Shown here one piece after another: positions 10,553-20,749 of a stretch of DNA of 64,000 nucleotides (within the stretch, counting starts at the first letter, position 1; the number at the start of each line of letters is the position of its first letter). The stretch is from Agarophyton chilense. Taxonomy: Eukaryota > Rhodophyta > Florideophyceae > Gracilariales > Gracilariaceae. The stretch spans positions 744,001 to 808,000 of the forward strand of contig JARGXX010000068.1 in NCBI GenBank assembly GCA_030374765.1. The letters are read 5' to 3'. Position numbers and translations under genes: made by a program. The notes under the pieces are model-generated. The model saw nothing but the letters and a program-made list of their open reading frames with translations. It ran no database searches and had not been told where the DNA came from.

Positions 10553-11074
10553 CTATAGAGTGAGTTGACGATCGCCAATCGTGGTATCAATTGCGACGAT
10601 GAGGTGCTCGAATCTTTGCGGAAGTCCGCATAGGATGGCCATAGCGATGTCCTCCTCCTCAACAACAACGTCCATACACTTCAGGTCCGATGCCAGATGA
10701 CGTACACGGTTGATGAACTGTAGCATTTTCTCATCATCACGCATCTTGGCAGAGTAGAAGGACCGTTGGGCGTTGATTTTGTTGAGCAGAGTCTTGCGTT
10801 GGAACACATCGCAAATGGCTTTCCACATATCGGCAGCGTTGTCGGCGTCCCGCACATGATCTAAATGCTCATCACTGAGTGTGAGACCAATAATAGCTCT
10901 GGCCTTGGCATCTTTCTTTTTCCAAGTCGACAGCTCATCTTCGTCAGTGGGTCTAACAGAGTCGAGGTGACCGTCGAGGTCCTTGAGTGCAAGCAGCAGC
11001 TCAATCTTCTGCTTCCATACGTGGAAGTTATCCTCAACCAGCTTTTCGATTTTCACCCCACTGAACGAATCCAT
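10553..11074 (-). CDS. A2 Gag, ended by a nonsense codon
   Basis: 173 codons from MDSFSG at 11074 to TAG at 10553-10555. The other copies have GAG at that position and read straight on (LTLEFVKSRL), and the frame after the stop is the same as before it. A single substitution therefore separates this Gag from a continuous Gag-Pol. The zinc knuckle lies downstream of the stop, so the short product would lack its RNA-binding motif. Read-through is conceivable but I see no dedicated signal. Confidence 0.85.
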   Translation of the reverse strand: MDSFSGVKIEKLVEDNFHVWKQKIELLLALKDLDGHLDSVRPTDEDELSTWKKKDAKARAIIGLTLSDEHLDHVRDADNAADMWKAICDVFQRKTLLNKINAQRSFYSAKMRDDEKMLQFINRVRHLASDLKCMDVVVEEEDIAMAILCGLPQRFEHLIVAIDTTIGDRQLTL

Positions 11075-11183
11075 GTTGTGCAAAGTGTCACAAGAAACCG
11101 AGAGAGATGGCTTGACAGCAACAGACAAGTGAACAACAACAACAGACAACAACAACAAAGTAAAAACAACAAACAACAAATAA

Positions 11184-11431
11184 TTCTTCAAGATTGAACA
11201 GACAATAGTCTGCGGGCGCACTGGAAGGGCTTCCTATACCCGCGTTCCTAAAGGTCGGACCCCTGGCCCGCAGAGCTCTTCTGGGTAGATAACGGTTTTC
11301 TGCAGTCTACCTCCTCCCACGTCACAAGGAGAAGGCGCGTTGCTCCTTACGAGGCTTCCAGAGGATGTTTAATGACCGAAGATATGCCTTCACCAAGTTG
11401 ACCCTCTCTGGCCTCTTTCAAGAACTAGCGC
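11184..11431 (-). ncRNA. Conserved structured leader RNA, A2 copy
   Basis: Same block as in A1, A4 and A5, placed 110 bases upstream of gag behind a CAA/TTG-repeat spacer. Hairpin positions are preserved. Confidence 0.55.
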
Positions 11432-12262
11432 GACCTCGAAACCGAAGCTACTTCAACACCAAGATACGCTTCTAACGAGCAATCAATGAAGATCGCACGC
11501 GGCCTGATCCTGGAAAGGAAGTCAGCCTTCGAAACGTCGCCTCCCCGCGTACTGCGGATCAAAAGCTCCTTATGGATGCTGTTCACAACAGTCCAAGTGC
11601 CCAACCATAAAGGTCGGGCTCACACACAAAGTCAAACAACCAGCCAAATGCAGTGCACCACGGCACCCCGTCCACAAATGCACCCGCAAAGTTCAACCAG
11701 ATCTTTCGACCGTCACTGTTATCCGCCCTAAAAGGACCAGTGGGGAACCCGCTTGACAGTACACCTGCTTTGGTTCAAGCCGCCAGGCTAACGTCCCCGA
11801 GTACAAGGAATCACCCAAAGTACCTCGGATCAACCGCTCGTCGCACAGGCAAAGATGCAGACAAAACACACAAACACACACGAACGCTGAGCCAAGAACT
11901 CCAGGCCCAGACTTCAATAAACACGGTCCTCAACCTCTCAGATCAGAACCCGCAAACACGGCGCAGGGATCCACAAAACAACGAAAGAGAGGGAGACCAA
12001 ACGAAACGGATAGCGATCGACAAACACGGGCAACAACGAGCACCCAAACACAATCACGATAATAACGTTTAACCACTACCACAACAACGCCCTCAGGGAG
12101 AAACGCAAGACCGAAAGAAAATACCAACACCAACCCACGATACGTTCACACACCCGACGAAACGGCTACTACGGCGGAAACGAAGAGAATAGAACAGCGA
12201 AACGGGTGAACGGCGGTGCGGGAGAGCGGCGAGAGACGAACTAGACGGCAGAGGTCAGCAGG

Positions 12263-12277
12263 GCTGGGCCCATAACC
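12263..12277 (-). promoter_or_regulatory. Primer-binding site, A2
   Basis: GCTGGGCCCATAACC immediately before the LTR at 12278; complementary to the anticodon arm of initiator tRNA-Met on the retrotransposon sense strand. Confidence 0.8.
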
Positions 12278-12373
12278 TGTTGGAAAGGGAAAATGCTGAA
12301 GGAAAGGTTGAGGGAATGAAAAGGAAGTTCGCCAGCTCTGGCTCGGATTTACTTGGAGGCGCTCAAACTTTCA

Positions 12374-12381
12374 CTTATATA
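12374..12381 (-). promoter_or_regulatory. TATA box in Copia-A LTR
   Basis: TATATAAG on the minus strand, preserved in most Copia-A LTRs (for example 14983-14990 on the plus strand in LTR d). It lies about 590 bases into the LTR in the sense direction, a plausible core promoter for the genomic RNA. Confidence 0.5.
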
Positions 12382-12834
12382 CTACTTCAAAACGTCAGCT
12401 GTCTAGACTCCAACCCAAAGTAAACCCTAGACTACAAAGCAGGGACACTCAATACTACCAATCATATTCAAGCATGACATAAACCCTAGTCAATGTTCAT
12501 TGCAACGCACAACAAGGCAATACAACAGTGCACAGCCCATAATTACACTGACGTGTGCACAAATTCAATATGCCAGCACACACTACTTGCAATCCGCCTC
12601 CATACACATTCACGTTCCAGCACAGTACACCAAGTCTCCTGTAATACACATGTCACGTCTCTTCTCCAAGTACATTCGTTACACCTAGTGAGATGTGTTC
12701 ATAGTACACCAGCTGGACATATTGAACAGCGTGCTTAGTAGTACAAGTAGACCACGTACACACGTGTACCACAGACAAACCCAATAGTGCCATACCACTT
12801 GTACACACCACATTGCATGTGCACATTTGCAGTA

Positions 12835-12884
12835 GCCAATCACAGCCCGAGTTCACGTTGAGATCCGACTGACACGCATATGCG
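12835..12884 (-). promoter_or_regulatory. CCAAT box and CGCATATGCG palindrome in the LTR
   Basis: GCCAATCA at 12835-12842 and the 10-bp palindrome CGCATATGCG at 12875-12884. The same two motifs, 32 bases apart, occur in the otherwise diverged Copia-C LTR (37383-37390 and 37423-37432). This suggests a retained upstream control region. Confidence 0.5.
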
Positions 12885-12967
12885 CTTTTCCAGAGGCACC
12901 CTCTAAAACAGCCCATGCTCCCCTGCACTTTTGGTTTTCAGTGACAGCACAGGGTCAACAGCCAACA

Positions 12968-14396
12968 CTCCCCCTCTGTCACTGACTTCAAAGGTCTAGG
13001 TGTCGGACGCCACTGTCTTCACGGAACCTCTCGTGCTTCACACGGCAAAGTGGTTTGTTGAGCATATCAGCAGTCATGCAATCGGTAGGGCAGTAGAACA
13101 ACACAATCGACTTGTCACGTAGAGCTTCTCGAGTAAAGTGAAAACGAATGTCGATATGCTTGGTACGCTTGTTGACAACGCCATTTCGGGCAAGGTCAAT
13201 GCACCCTTGGTTGTCAACATATACAGGCGTTGGTTCAACAAGCAACTTTACCGAATCGTCCACTTCTACTCCAATGACTATGCCGATGCCATTCCACAAA
13301 CGCCTAAGCCAGATGGCCTCTTTGGAACCACTGCACAGACTCACATACTCAGCTTCAGCACTAGACAGTGCAACCACTTTTTGCTGACGTGAACACCATG
13401 ACACAGGACCTCCAGCCATCATGAACAAGTACCCACTGGTAGACTTGCGGTTTTCAACATCGCCTGCCCAGTCAGAGTCCACGTAGCCGTGAAGTGCCAA
13501 ATCGGTGTTTAAGCCGTAGGTGAGACCAAATGTACAAGTACCGTTGAGATAGCGAAGCACACGTTTGACTGCCTTCCAGTGAATCTCTCCAGGTTTCTCA
13601 ACATACTTGGCAAGTTTGGACACCGCGTATGAGATATCTGGACGAGTTCCTACAGACAAATACATGAGACAGCCAATTGCCTGACGGTACGGCACCTCCC
13701 TGAGTACATCCTGAATCGCAGACAGGTCCATGCCAACTTCCATTGGAGTGTCAACTGGTTTGGACTGGTGCATGCCAAAACGTTCCAAGACCTTTTGTGT
13801 GTACGCAGACTGAGTCAGATACAACTCTCGCTTCACTCTGTCACGGTGGATCTCGAATCCGAGTACCATGCGAGCTTGATAGAGGTCTTTCATGTGGAAC
13901 CGAGACGACAGCTCTGCCTTTACACGATCCATTGTCTTCATGCTCGGACTTGCAATAAGCAAGTCATCAACGTATAGAGCAATCAGAACAACAAATCCCA
14001 GTATCTTTCCGCTGTACACACACTCATCTGCGTCATTTGGCGTCAACTGCATCTCCTCAACAAGGAACGAGTATATCTTTGCATGCCACTGTCTGGGTGA
14101 CTGTCGTAGCCCATAGATGGCTTTCTTCAAACGACACACCAAATCCTCGTTACTTTGCTGCACAAAACCTGTTGGCTGCTCCATGTACACTGTCTCCTCA
14201 AGGTCACCGTTCAGAAAAGCTGTTTTCACATCCATCTGGTGCAAATGAAAGTCTCGTACAGCAGTCACTGACAGAATCATCCTGATCGAGGTAAACTTAA
14301 CAACAGGTGCATGTGTTTCAGAAAAGTCAACACCCTCGATCTGCAGGAATCCTCTAGCAACCATACGAGCCTTGTACCTGATAGTTGGTTCACCGG
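12968..14396 (-). pseudogene. A3 fragment: RT and RNase H of Copia-A
   Basis: The 3' part of a Copia-A pol running from the purine tract to the middle of RT. It keeps RT from EPTIRYKARMVARGF through QMDVKTAFLNGDL and YVDD, and the whole RNase H (GYVDSDWAG, SSAEAEYVSL, DNQGCIDLA). The frame is open and only the 5' part is missing. At 14396/14397 it meets the tip of an LTR in the opposite orientation; the first residues of the open frame come from that LTR. It lacks integrase and Gag, so is dead alone. Confidence 0.85.
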
Positions 14397-15086
14397 TGTT
14401 GGCTGTTGACCCTGTGCTGTCACTGAAAACCAAAAGTGCAGGGGAGCATGGGCTGTTTTAGAGGGTGCCTCTGGAAAAGCGCATATGCGTGTCAGTCGGA
14501 TCTCAACGTGAACTCGGGCTGTGATTGGCTACTGCAAATGTGCACATGCAATGTGGTGTGTACAAGTGGTATGGCACTATTGGGTTTGTCTGTGGTACAC
14601 GTGTGTACGTGGTCTACTTGTACTACTAAGCACGCTGTTCAATATGTCCAGCTGGTGTACTATGAACACATCTCACTAGGTGTAACGAATGTACTTGGAG
14701 AAGAGACGTGACATGTGTATTACAGGAGACTTGGTGTACTGTGCTGGAACGTGAATGTGTATGGAGGCGGATTGCAAGTAGTGTGTGCTGGGATATTGAA
14801 TTTGTGCACACGTCAGTGTAATTATGGGCTGTGCACTGTTGTATTGCCTTGTTGTGCGTTGCAATGAACATTGACTAGGGTTTATGTCATGCTTGAATAT
14901 GATTGGTAGTATTGAGTGTCCCTGCTTTGTAGTCTAGGGTTCACTTTGGGTTGGAGTCTAGACAGCTGACGTTTTGAAGTAGTATATAAGTGAAAGTTTG
15001 AGCGCCTCCAAGTAAATCCAAGCCAGAGCTGGCAAACTTCCTTTTCATTCCCTCAACCTTTCCTTCAGCATTTTCCCTTTCCAACA
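14397..15086 (+). repeat. Copia-A LTR (d), 5' LTR of A4
   Basis: 690 bp reading TGTTGGCTG to CCAACA on the plus strand. By eye it differs from the inverted LTR (c) at only a handful of positions. The left neighbour is inverted Copia-A RT. Confidence 0.9.
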
Positions 15087-15101
15087 GGTTATGGGCCCAG
15101 C
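15087..15101 (+). promoter_or_regulatory. Primer-binding site, A4
   Basis: GGTTATGGGCCCAGC directly after the LTR end CCAACA; matches the complement of the initiator tRNA-Met anticodon arm. Confidence 0.8.
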
Positions 15102-15933
15102 CCCGCTGACCTCTGCCGTCTAGTTCGTCTCTCCTCGCTCTCCCGCACCGCCGTTCACCCGTTTCGCTGTTCTATTCTCTTGGTTTCCGCCGTAGTAGCC
15201 GTTTCGTCGGGTGTGTGAACGTATCGTGGGTTGGTGTTGGTATTTTCTTTCGGTCTTGCGTTCCTCCCTCAGGGCGTTGTGGTGGTAGTGGTTGGACGTT
15301 ATTATCGTGATTGTGCTTGGGTGCTCGTTGTTGCCCGTGTTTGTCGATCGCTATCCGTTTCGTTTGGTCTCCCTCTCTTTCGTTGTTTTGTGGATCCCTG
15401 CGTCGTGTTGCGGGTTCTGATTTGAGAGGTTGAGGACCGTGTTTGTTGAAGTCTGGGCCTGGAGTTCTTGGCTCAGCGTTCGTGTGTGTTTGTGTGTTTG
15501 GTCTGCATCTTTGCCTGTGCGACGAGCGGTTGATCCGAGGTACTTTGGGTGATTCCTTGTACTCGGGGACGTGAGCCTGGCGGCTTGAACCAAAGCAGGT
15601 GTACTGTCAAGCGGGTTCCCCACTGGTCCTTTTAGGGCGGATAACAGTGACGGTCGAAAGATCTGGTTGAACTTTGCGGGTGCATTTGTGGACGGGGTGC
15701 CGTGGCGCACTGCATTTGGCTGGTTGTTTGACTTTGTGTGTGAGCCCGACCTTTGTGGTTGGGCACTTGGACTGTTGTGAACAGCATCCATAAGGAGCTT
15801 TTGATCCGCAGTACGCGGGGAGGCGACGTTTCGAAGGCTGACTTCCTTTCCAGGATCAGGCTGCGTGCGATCTTCATTGATTGCTCGTTAGAAGCGTATC
15901 TTGGTGTTGAAGTAGCTTCGGTTTCGAGGTCGC

Positions 15934-16179
15934 GCTAGTTCTTGAAAGAGGCCAGAGAGGGTCAACTTGGTGAAGGCATATCTTCGGTCATTAAACATCC
16001 TCTGGAAGCCTCGTAAGGAGCAACGCGCCTTCTCCTTGTGACGTGGGAGGAGGTAGACTGCAGAAAACCGTTATCTACCCAGAAGAGCTCTGGGGGCCAG
16101 GGGTCCGACCTTTAGGGACGCGGGTATAGGAAGCCCTGCCAGTGCGCCCGCAGACTATTGTCTGTTCAATCTTGAAGAA
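15934..16179 (+). ncRNA. Conserved structured leader RNA, A4 copy
   Basis: Reference copy, read on the plus strand. Hairpins: I, 16028-16035 with 16046-16053 (eight pairs, one wobble); II, 16053-16057 with 16074-16078; III, 16078-16083 with 16089-16094; IV, 16120-16124 with 16135-16139; V, 16151-16155 with 16160-16164. Unpaired linkers GGGTCAACT, GCCTCGTA, CCTTTAGGG, CCAGTGCGCCCG and TTCAATC are kept in Copia-C at 36305-36558, where the stems have other sequences. It lies just upstream of the TTG-repeat spacer and gag. Confidence 0.6.
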
Positions 16180-16187
16180 TTATTTGT

Positions 16188-16240
16188 TGTTTGTTGTTTT
16201 TACTTTGTTGTTGTTGTCTGTTGTTGTTGTTCACTTGTCT
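16188..16240 (+). repeat. TTG-rich spacer before gag
   Basis: Imperfect TTG/TTGTTT repeats between the leader structure and the gag ATG at 16289; the same tract (as CAA repeats on the plus strand) precedes gag in A1, A2 and A5. Unstructured CAA/TTG tracts are often used as ribosome-scanning spacers. The role here is inference. Confidence 0.5.
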
Positions 16241-16288
16241 GTTGCTGTCAAGTCATCTCTCTCGGCCTCTTGTGACACTTTGCACAAC

Positions 16289-17896
16289 ATGGATTCGTTC
16301 AGTGGGGTGAAAATCGAAAAGCTGGTTGACGATAACTTTCACGTATGGCAGCAGAAGATTGAGCTGCTGCTTGCACTCAAGGACCTCGACGGCCACCTCG
16401 ACTCTGTTAGACCCACTGACGAAGATGAGCTGTCGACTTGGAAAAAGAAAGATGCCAAGGCCAGAGCTATTATTGGTCTCACACTCAGTGATGAGCATTT
16501 AGATCATGTGCGGGACGCCGACAACGCTGCCGATATGTGGAAAGCCATTTGCGATGTGTTCCAACGCAAGACTCTGCTCAACAAAATCAACGCCCAACGG
16601 TCCTTCTACTCTGCCAAGATGCGTGATGATGAGAAAATGCTACAGTTCATCAACCGTGTACGTCATCAGGCATCGGACCTGAAGTGTATGGACGTTGTTG
16701 TTGAGGAGGAGGACATCGCTATGGCCATCCTATGCGGACTTCCGGAAAGATTCGAGCACCTCATCGTGGCAATTGATACCACGATTGGCGATCGTCAACT
16801 CACTCTAGAGTTTGTGAAGAGTCGTCTGCTTCAATAAGAGCAGCGAATGAACGATCGTGCCAAGGAGGAGCCTGGTGGAAGTTAGGCAGCTTTGGTTGGC
16901 AGGCAGTCGCGATGGAAGAACATCGAGTGTCATTATTGTCATAAGAAAGGTCATATCCAAAGGAACTGTTTCAAAAAGCAACGTGATGAGGCTAACAACG
17001 CTCAGGAAGCTGCCGCCCACCCAAGTGTACAACATGCTTACTGCGAAGAGCATGGTTTGGGTGACAGCGACACTGAGTACGTTTGCCTCGTTGCCAGCGG
17101 TACCTCTAAGGTCACTAACAGTGACTGGATTGTGGACTCTGGAGCTACCGCACACATGACTTATGACGACTCCATGTTCCAATCGTATGAGAGCAAGGTG
17201 TCCCCTTGTATGAGTATCGGCAACGATTCCAAGTTAGAGTCTCATGGCCAAGGTTGTGTTGAACTGGATCTGACTGTTGAGGGGTTCAGGCGCAAGTGCA
17301 AGCTGAAGAAGGTAGTGCACGTGCCAAGTCTGCGGTACCACCTGCTGTCGGTATCTGCAATTTGTGACTTGGATGCTACTGTTGTGTTCGACAAGCACAA
17401 GGTGTGCGTGTACAAGGGCTCTACTCTGATTGCCCAAGGAAGCCGCGTCAAAGGCCTGTACTACCTCTGCACTGCAGTGTCACAACTTGGTGATGTAAAC
17501 AGTGCCCTTGTGCCGGACCTGTCGATATGGCAAGCTCGCATGGCTCACGTGAGTGTAGGTGGCATCAAGCAAGTGGCTCGCAGTGGCGTTGTGTCAGGGC
17601 TGAATGTGGATGTAACGCAGAAGCTGGACGTTTGTGACTCATGTGTTGTAGGCAAGTCTACCCGCGCTGCTACTCCCAAGCAAGAGGGGGAGCGCGCACC
17701 CAAGCTGTTGGACCTCGTTCACTCGGAAATATGTGGTCCAGTAGAGGTTGCTTCCTTGGGAAGCTCGCGCTACTTTGTCACATTCATCGACGATCACAGT
17801 CGGTACTGCTTCCTGTACATGCTCAACACCAAGGATGAGGTGTTCCAGATGTTCGTGAAGTGGCTCAAGTTTGTTCAAAACCAAACTGGTACACAA
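16289..17896 (+). pseudogene. A4 Gag, protease and integrase N-terminal half
   Basis: Starts MDSFSG at 16289. Two nonsense codons break Gag: TAA at 16835-16837 (GAA in other copies) and TAG at 16882-16884 (GAG in other copies). No frameshift is seen. Past the stops come the zinc knuckle CHYCHKKGHIQRNC, protease IVDSGATAHM, the pre-integrase segment with CDSCVVGKSTR, and integrase to FVQNQTG. Up to about codon 230 it is nearly identical to A2. From QRDEANN onward it is much more diverged, so the copy looks chimeric. It stops where DIRS-1 is inserted. Confidence 0.85.
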
Positions 17897-18341
17897 TTCA
17901 TTTCCTCTCATTGACTACATGACAGCTCGCTACGCTCGTACTATTACGCTTCGCATTTTTAACTAAGTACTATTGACAAGGTAAAAAAATAATTTTTTGA
18001 CAACAACATTTCAATTTTTAATACGAAGCTATAGTGTTTTAAACTACATCGCGATGGCATCCGAGCGACTTAACCAAAAAATAACTAAGTCCCAGCCAGC
18101 TCAGCCCCACTTCCCAAAAACCAATCCTAGACCAAAACCCATTAAATTTCTACAACCAAGTCCACTACTACTATCGAAACTAAACTTTCTTCTGATATAG
18201 GTTCCAAGCTCTAAGTTGATATTCCAGGAGAGAGTTTTCTGTTATAATGATTTTTTCAGAAAACTGATTTCGAGTGTCAGAATTCTGCAAGTCGGGTGCA
18301 GAATTCTGACGAACTGATTTACAGGAAAAACGATTTTCGGC
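17897..18341 (-). other. DIRS-1 3' terminal region
   Basis: AT-rich, no ORF. Contains the hairpin at 18276-18310 and, near the outer edge, clustered GCG/CGC words (around 17928-17958). Comparable GAGCG/GCGAG words occur near the 3' end of DIRS-2 (49930-49975). Probably the region carrying the terminal repeats used in circle formation. Confidence 0.45.
18276..18310. repeat. Perfect 14-bp inverted repeat with 7-base loop
   Basis: GTCAGAATTCTGCA and its exact reverse complement TGCAGAATTCTGAC flank AGTCGGG. Each arm contains the 10-bp palindrome CAGAATTCTG. It lies 30 bases past the recombinase stop codon in the sense direction. It could act as a transcription terminator, an RNA end signal or a recombinase site. 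Confidence 0.6.
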
Positions 18342-19345
18342 TTAAGTTTCCACATGATAATCCAAACCCCCAGCCCAATCTGACGGCGGCATGTGGAAAG
18401 ATGTGTATGCCCTGGTGTAAAACGTCTCAAATGACTGACGTTGGGTCGGGGATAGTTCGTTGAGCGCGTGGTATAATTTGTGTGGTTGAATATATCCCTT
18501 AAAATTCTTATCGCTTTGCCAACGTTTTCGGCATTTTATATCCTGGTCGGCGAGACGAGCATAAAGCTTTTCGGTGGTCGCCTTTGCCGTACATAAGCAT
18601 GTGTGGAGTGATCGCGAACGGAATCCCTAGACGTTCGACGGCTCTTTGGAGACCGGCCCGAAACCGGGCTGGTTGATACGGGAAAAGAACTTTTGCTTCT
18701 GCCAACTTCCTTCTTCGAACTAATTTGTTTAAGAAAACCGCCAAAAAATACGGCCTTATCGAGACGGATTCATTACGGCCACGTTTTCTTATCGCAATGT
18801 TGAGCATCCCATAGTGCGGCCGCTTTTCGGTTAGTGGCAGCATGGCGACGTCCAATACTTTTAGCTGCAATAAATCCCCTAGCCTGAGATACCCATTAAA
18901 CAGCAGCAGCAATCCTACCCCCAGATCCGGATCCCCTTGTTTGAAAAGATCCAATGCCAATCCGTATACAACGATTTCCGGACACACGCCAAAATGAAGG
19001 TTAGGGCGCGACGCTGTCCAGCCTTGTATACTTTGATTCGCCAATACCAATTTCCCGCTGAGTTCGGGGAGAAAAAAATTCCAACGCTGATTTTGCCTGA
19101 GCTACACCTCCTGCCTTCAATTGTTGATTACCATGAAAAAGATCAATTCAATACCTCGTGAACAACTTATCAACTTCTTCTGCGTTCCTACATCGACGGC
19201 GAGCGACTGGTTGTTGCGCCAGCCACTCCACGAAATAACCAAGGTTCTTACAGTATCCCTGCAACAATGCCACTTTTACCCGCCGGTGAGCTAGATCAAA
19301 AAGCCCGTGACGGTTAATCGGCTGGATTTTTCTCACTAGGGACAT
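18342..19345 (-). pseudogene. DIRS-1 tyrosine recombinase
   Basis: In the sense direction: N-terminal SAM-like segment (19345-19148, ending EEVDKLFTRY), then the catalytic domain (19050 onward) with LLLLFNGYLRLGDLLQL and KRGRNESVSIRPYF, then TPHMLMYG. The conserved HxxR arginine is methionine here (HMLM; HMLRFGG in DIRS-2). A frameshift near 18510 leads to GRW-like RWQSDKNFKGYIQPHKLYH, which carries the candidate tyrosine nucleophile, and the frame stops at 18342. The enzyme normally inserts a circular cDNA. At least two frame breaks and the lost arginine make it inactive. Confidence 0.8.
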
Positions 19346-19805
19346 TAAAAATAATCCATTGTTATGTCACCAACGAATACCAACGCGGCAACGCGTCTGC
19401 AGATCCAGTTAAAGCTTCGCTTACTGCTACGTCTCTTTAGTAAAGCTCCAAGAAGCGACTGATTATCAATAAACATAATTATCCGTGTTCGATAATTGTT
19501 CCGATTTCGAAGAAGCCAATGCAGACCAAGAATGACTGCTTTGCCCTCTAGAATGTGTATCGGGTGTTTTTTCTTCCAACGATGTCGTATCGCAATTTTG
19601 CACTCCTGTTCTTCAATCCATTCAATCCGATCCGATCCTTCGCAAATTTTCCAAGGATCTCGGCACTCGGTATAAACAACTCCTCCACCAATTAAGCTTG
19701 CGTCTGTACAAAGGATTGTTGTGTTGAACGGCGTAGAAGTATTAATCCAGATCAACGGTGCTAGTTTTAAAATTAATTCCAGCTCCTTCCGGCTAACTAC
19801 GTTGC
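19345..19805 (-). pseudogene. DIRS-1 RNase H
   Basis: Open frame with CTDASLIGGGVVY, IRHRWKKKHPIHILEGKA (catalytic glutamate), FIDNQSLLGAL (catalytic aspartate) and CRRVAALVFVGDI, colinear with the DIRS-2 RNase H. The upstream end is cut by Gypsy-B; the RT part continues beyond it at 25899. It removes the RNA strand during cDNA synthesis. Confidence 0.75.
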
Positions 19806-19810
19806 CGCCA
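19806..19810 (+). repeat. Target-site duplication of Gypsy-B, left
   Basis: CGCCA directly before the LTR; the same five bases follow the other LTR at 25894-25898. Confidence 0.85.
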
Positions 19811-20035
19811 TGTAGTGTCTACGTCACACAGGCATGTCGGATCCGCCATGCCTTACAGCAACAATCAACATCTCCAGCTGTAAGGATTAGATAATTATGA
19901 TATCTCATATTCTCACCGTCGTCGCATATATATTGCACGACGCTTTCTTTCACAAGAAACATCTCATTTCACTATCGTGAACTCATCGCTTGCTCGCGCG
20001 CCTGCGCTCGCATTCTAAAAGGACTGAACACCACA
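19811..20035 (+). repeat. Gypsy-B 5' LTR
   Basis: 225 bp, TGTAGTGTC to ACACCACA. Base-by-base reading against 25669-25893 shows no difference. Confidence 0.9.
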
Positions 20036-20287
20036 TTGATAAATACGGTAAGGAACCTTTACGGTTGATCTCATCAACCTATCCGCGACATAACCGACGG
20101 AACTTAACTTGCGGAAATCACCCCTGCTACGCTGGTACGCGATCACCAGAAACATTCGCTGAACTACTTCGATCGAAGCAGTTCTTCTATCGACGCCTTG
20201 TTCATCGTTCAACTGAGCTAACTCATTCGCGAGCAACATCAACGCTCCGAAACTTTATCGACCTAAAATCAAGAACGCATAGCCGAC

Positions 20288-20746
20288 ATGAAGAAAGAAG
20301 ATTCCTTCACCACGTCGCCGCGTAAAGGTGGTCGATCGAACACCTTTGCGGTGCCTGCAACCGAGTATCCCCGATTGCGCACGGTAACTCCTCGAAACAT
20401 AAGGACCTTCCTCGGCGAGTACGACCAATACGTACTAGAGATTACTGAGCGACATGCACAACGTACATCCACGCTCGAGGATAAAAGCGCGATACAACCT
20501 GCAAGCGCTGTTTCGATGAAATTCTGCCTTGATGCTGCCGGGCTGAAAGGCGCAACATTCATGGGTATCTTCATTGACCCCCAGGGAAAACAAGTAACTT
20601 CCGTAAGCGAACTTGATGACATGACACTTCGACTATATCTCGAAGCGCAAGCCAAAACTGACAAAAGCAATACCGACGTCGCAAGTCTCGACAAGCAAGT
20701 CAAGAAAAAGCTCCGCATGAACATGAACAATGATTCGATCGAGTAA
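20288..20746 (+). pseudogene. Gypsy-B Gag N-terminal part
   Basis: 152 codons (MKKEDSFTTSP start) ending in TAA at 20744, after which the same frame continues (MFNLFIDYY). Charged, with VSMKFCLDAAGLKGATFMGIF in the middle and a lysine-rich end. Gypsy Gags diverge too fast for me to name a subfamily. The TAA could be a mutation or a true Gag end; the downstream frame still looks like Gag for another ~130 residues, so mutation is likelier. Confidence 0.65.
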
Positions 20747-20749
20747 CGT

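Larger units (their letters stand above)
6340..12967 (-). mobile_element. Copia-A copy A2, nearly complete
   Basis: Complete 6.6-kb Ty1/copia structure: 3' LTR 6340-7028, purine tract just inside it (7029-7041, CCCCCCTCTGTC on the plus strand), pol and gag 7049-11074, leader, primer-binding site 12263-12277, 5' LTR 12278-12967. Each LTR is shared with a neighbouring unit. The two LTRs differ at roughly fifteen or more positions by eye, so it is not very recent or its LTRs have been exchanged. The only coding defect I see is one TAG. Confidence 0.9.
12278..12967 (-). repeat. Copia-A LTR (c), shared by A2 and A3
   Basis: 690 bp, TGTTGG to CCAACA, with the A2 primer-binding site on the left and the purine tract of A3 (CTCCCCCTCTGTC) on the right. 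It is almost identical to LTR (d) at 14397, which lies in the opposite orientation. Confidence 0.9.

Noticed and set aside
12988..14433. A3 ORF start within the LTR as a new fusion protein
   Set aside because: The first dozen residues are translated from the inverted LTR (d) by chance; no promoter or known start supports it.
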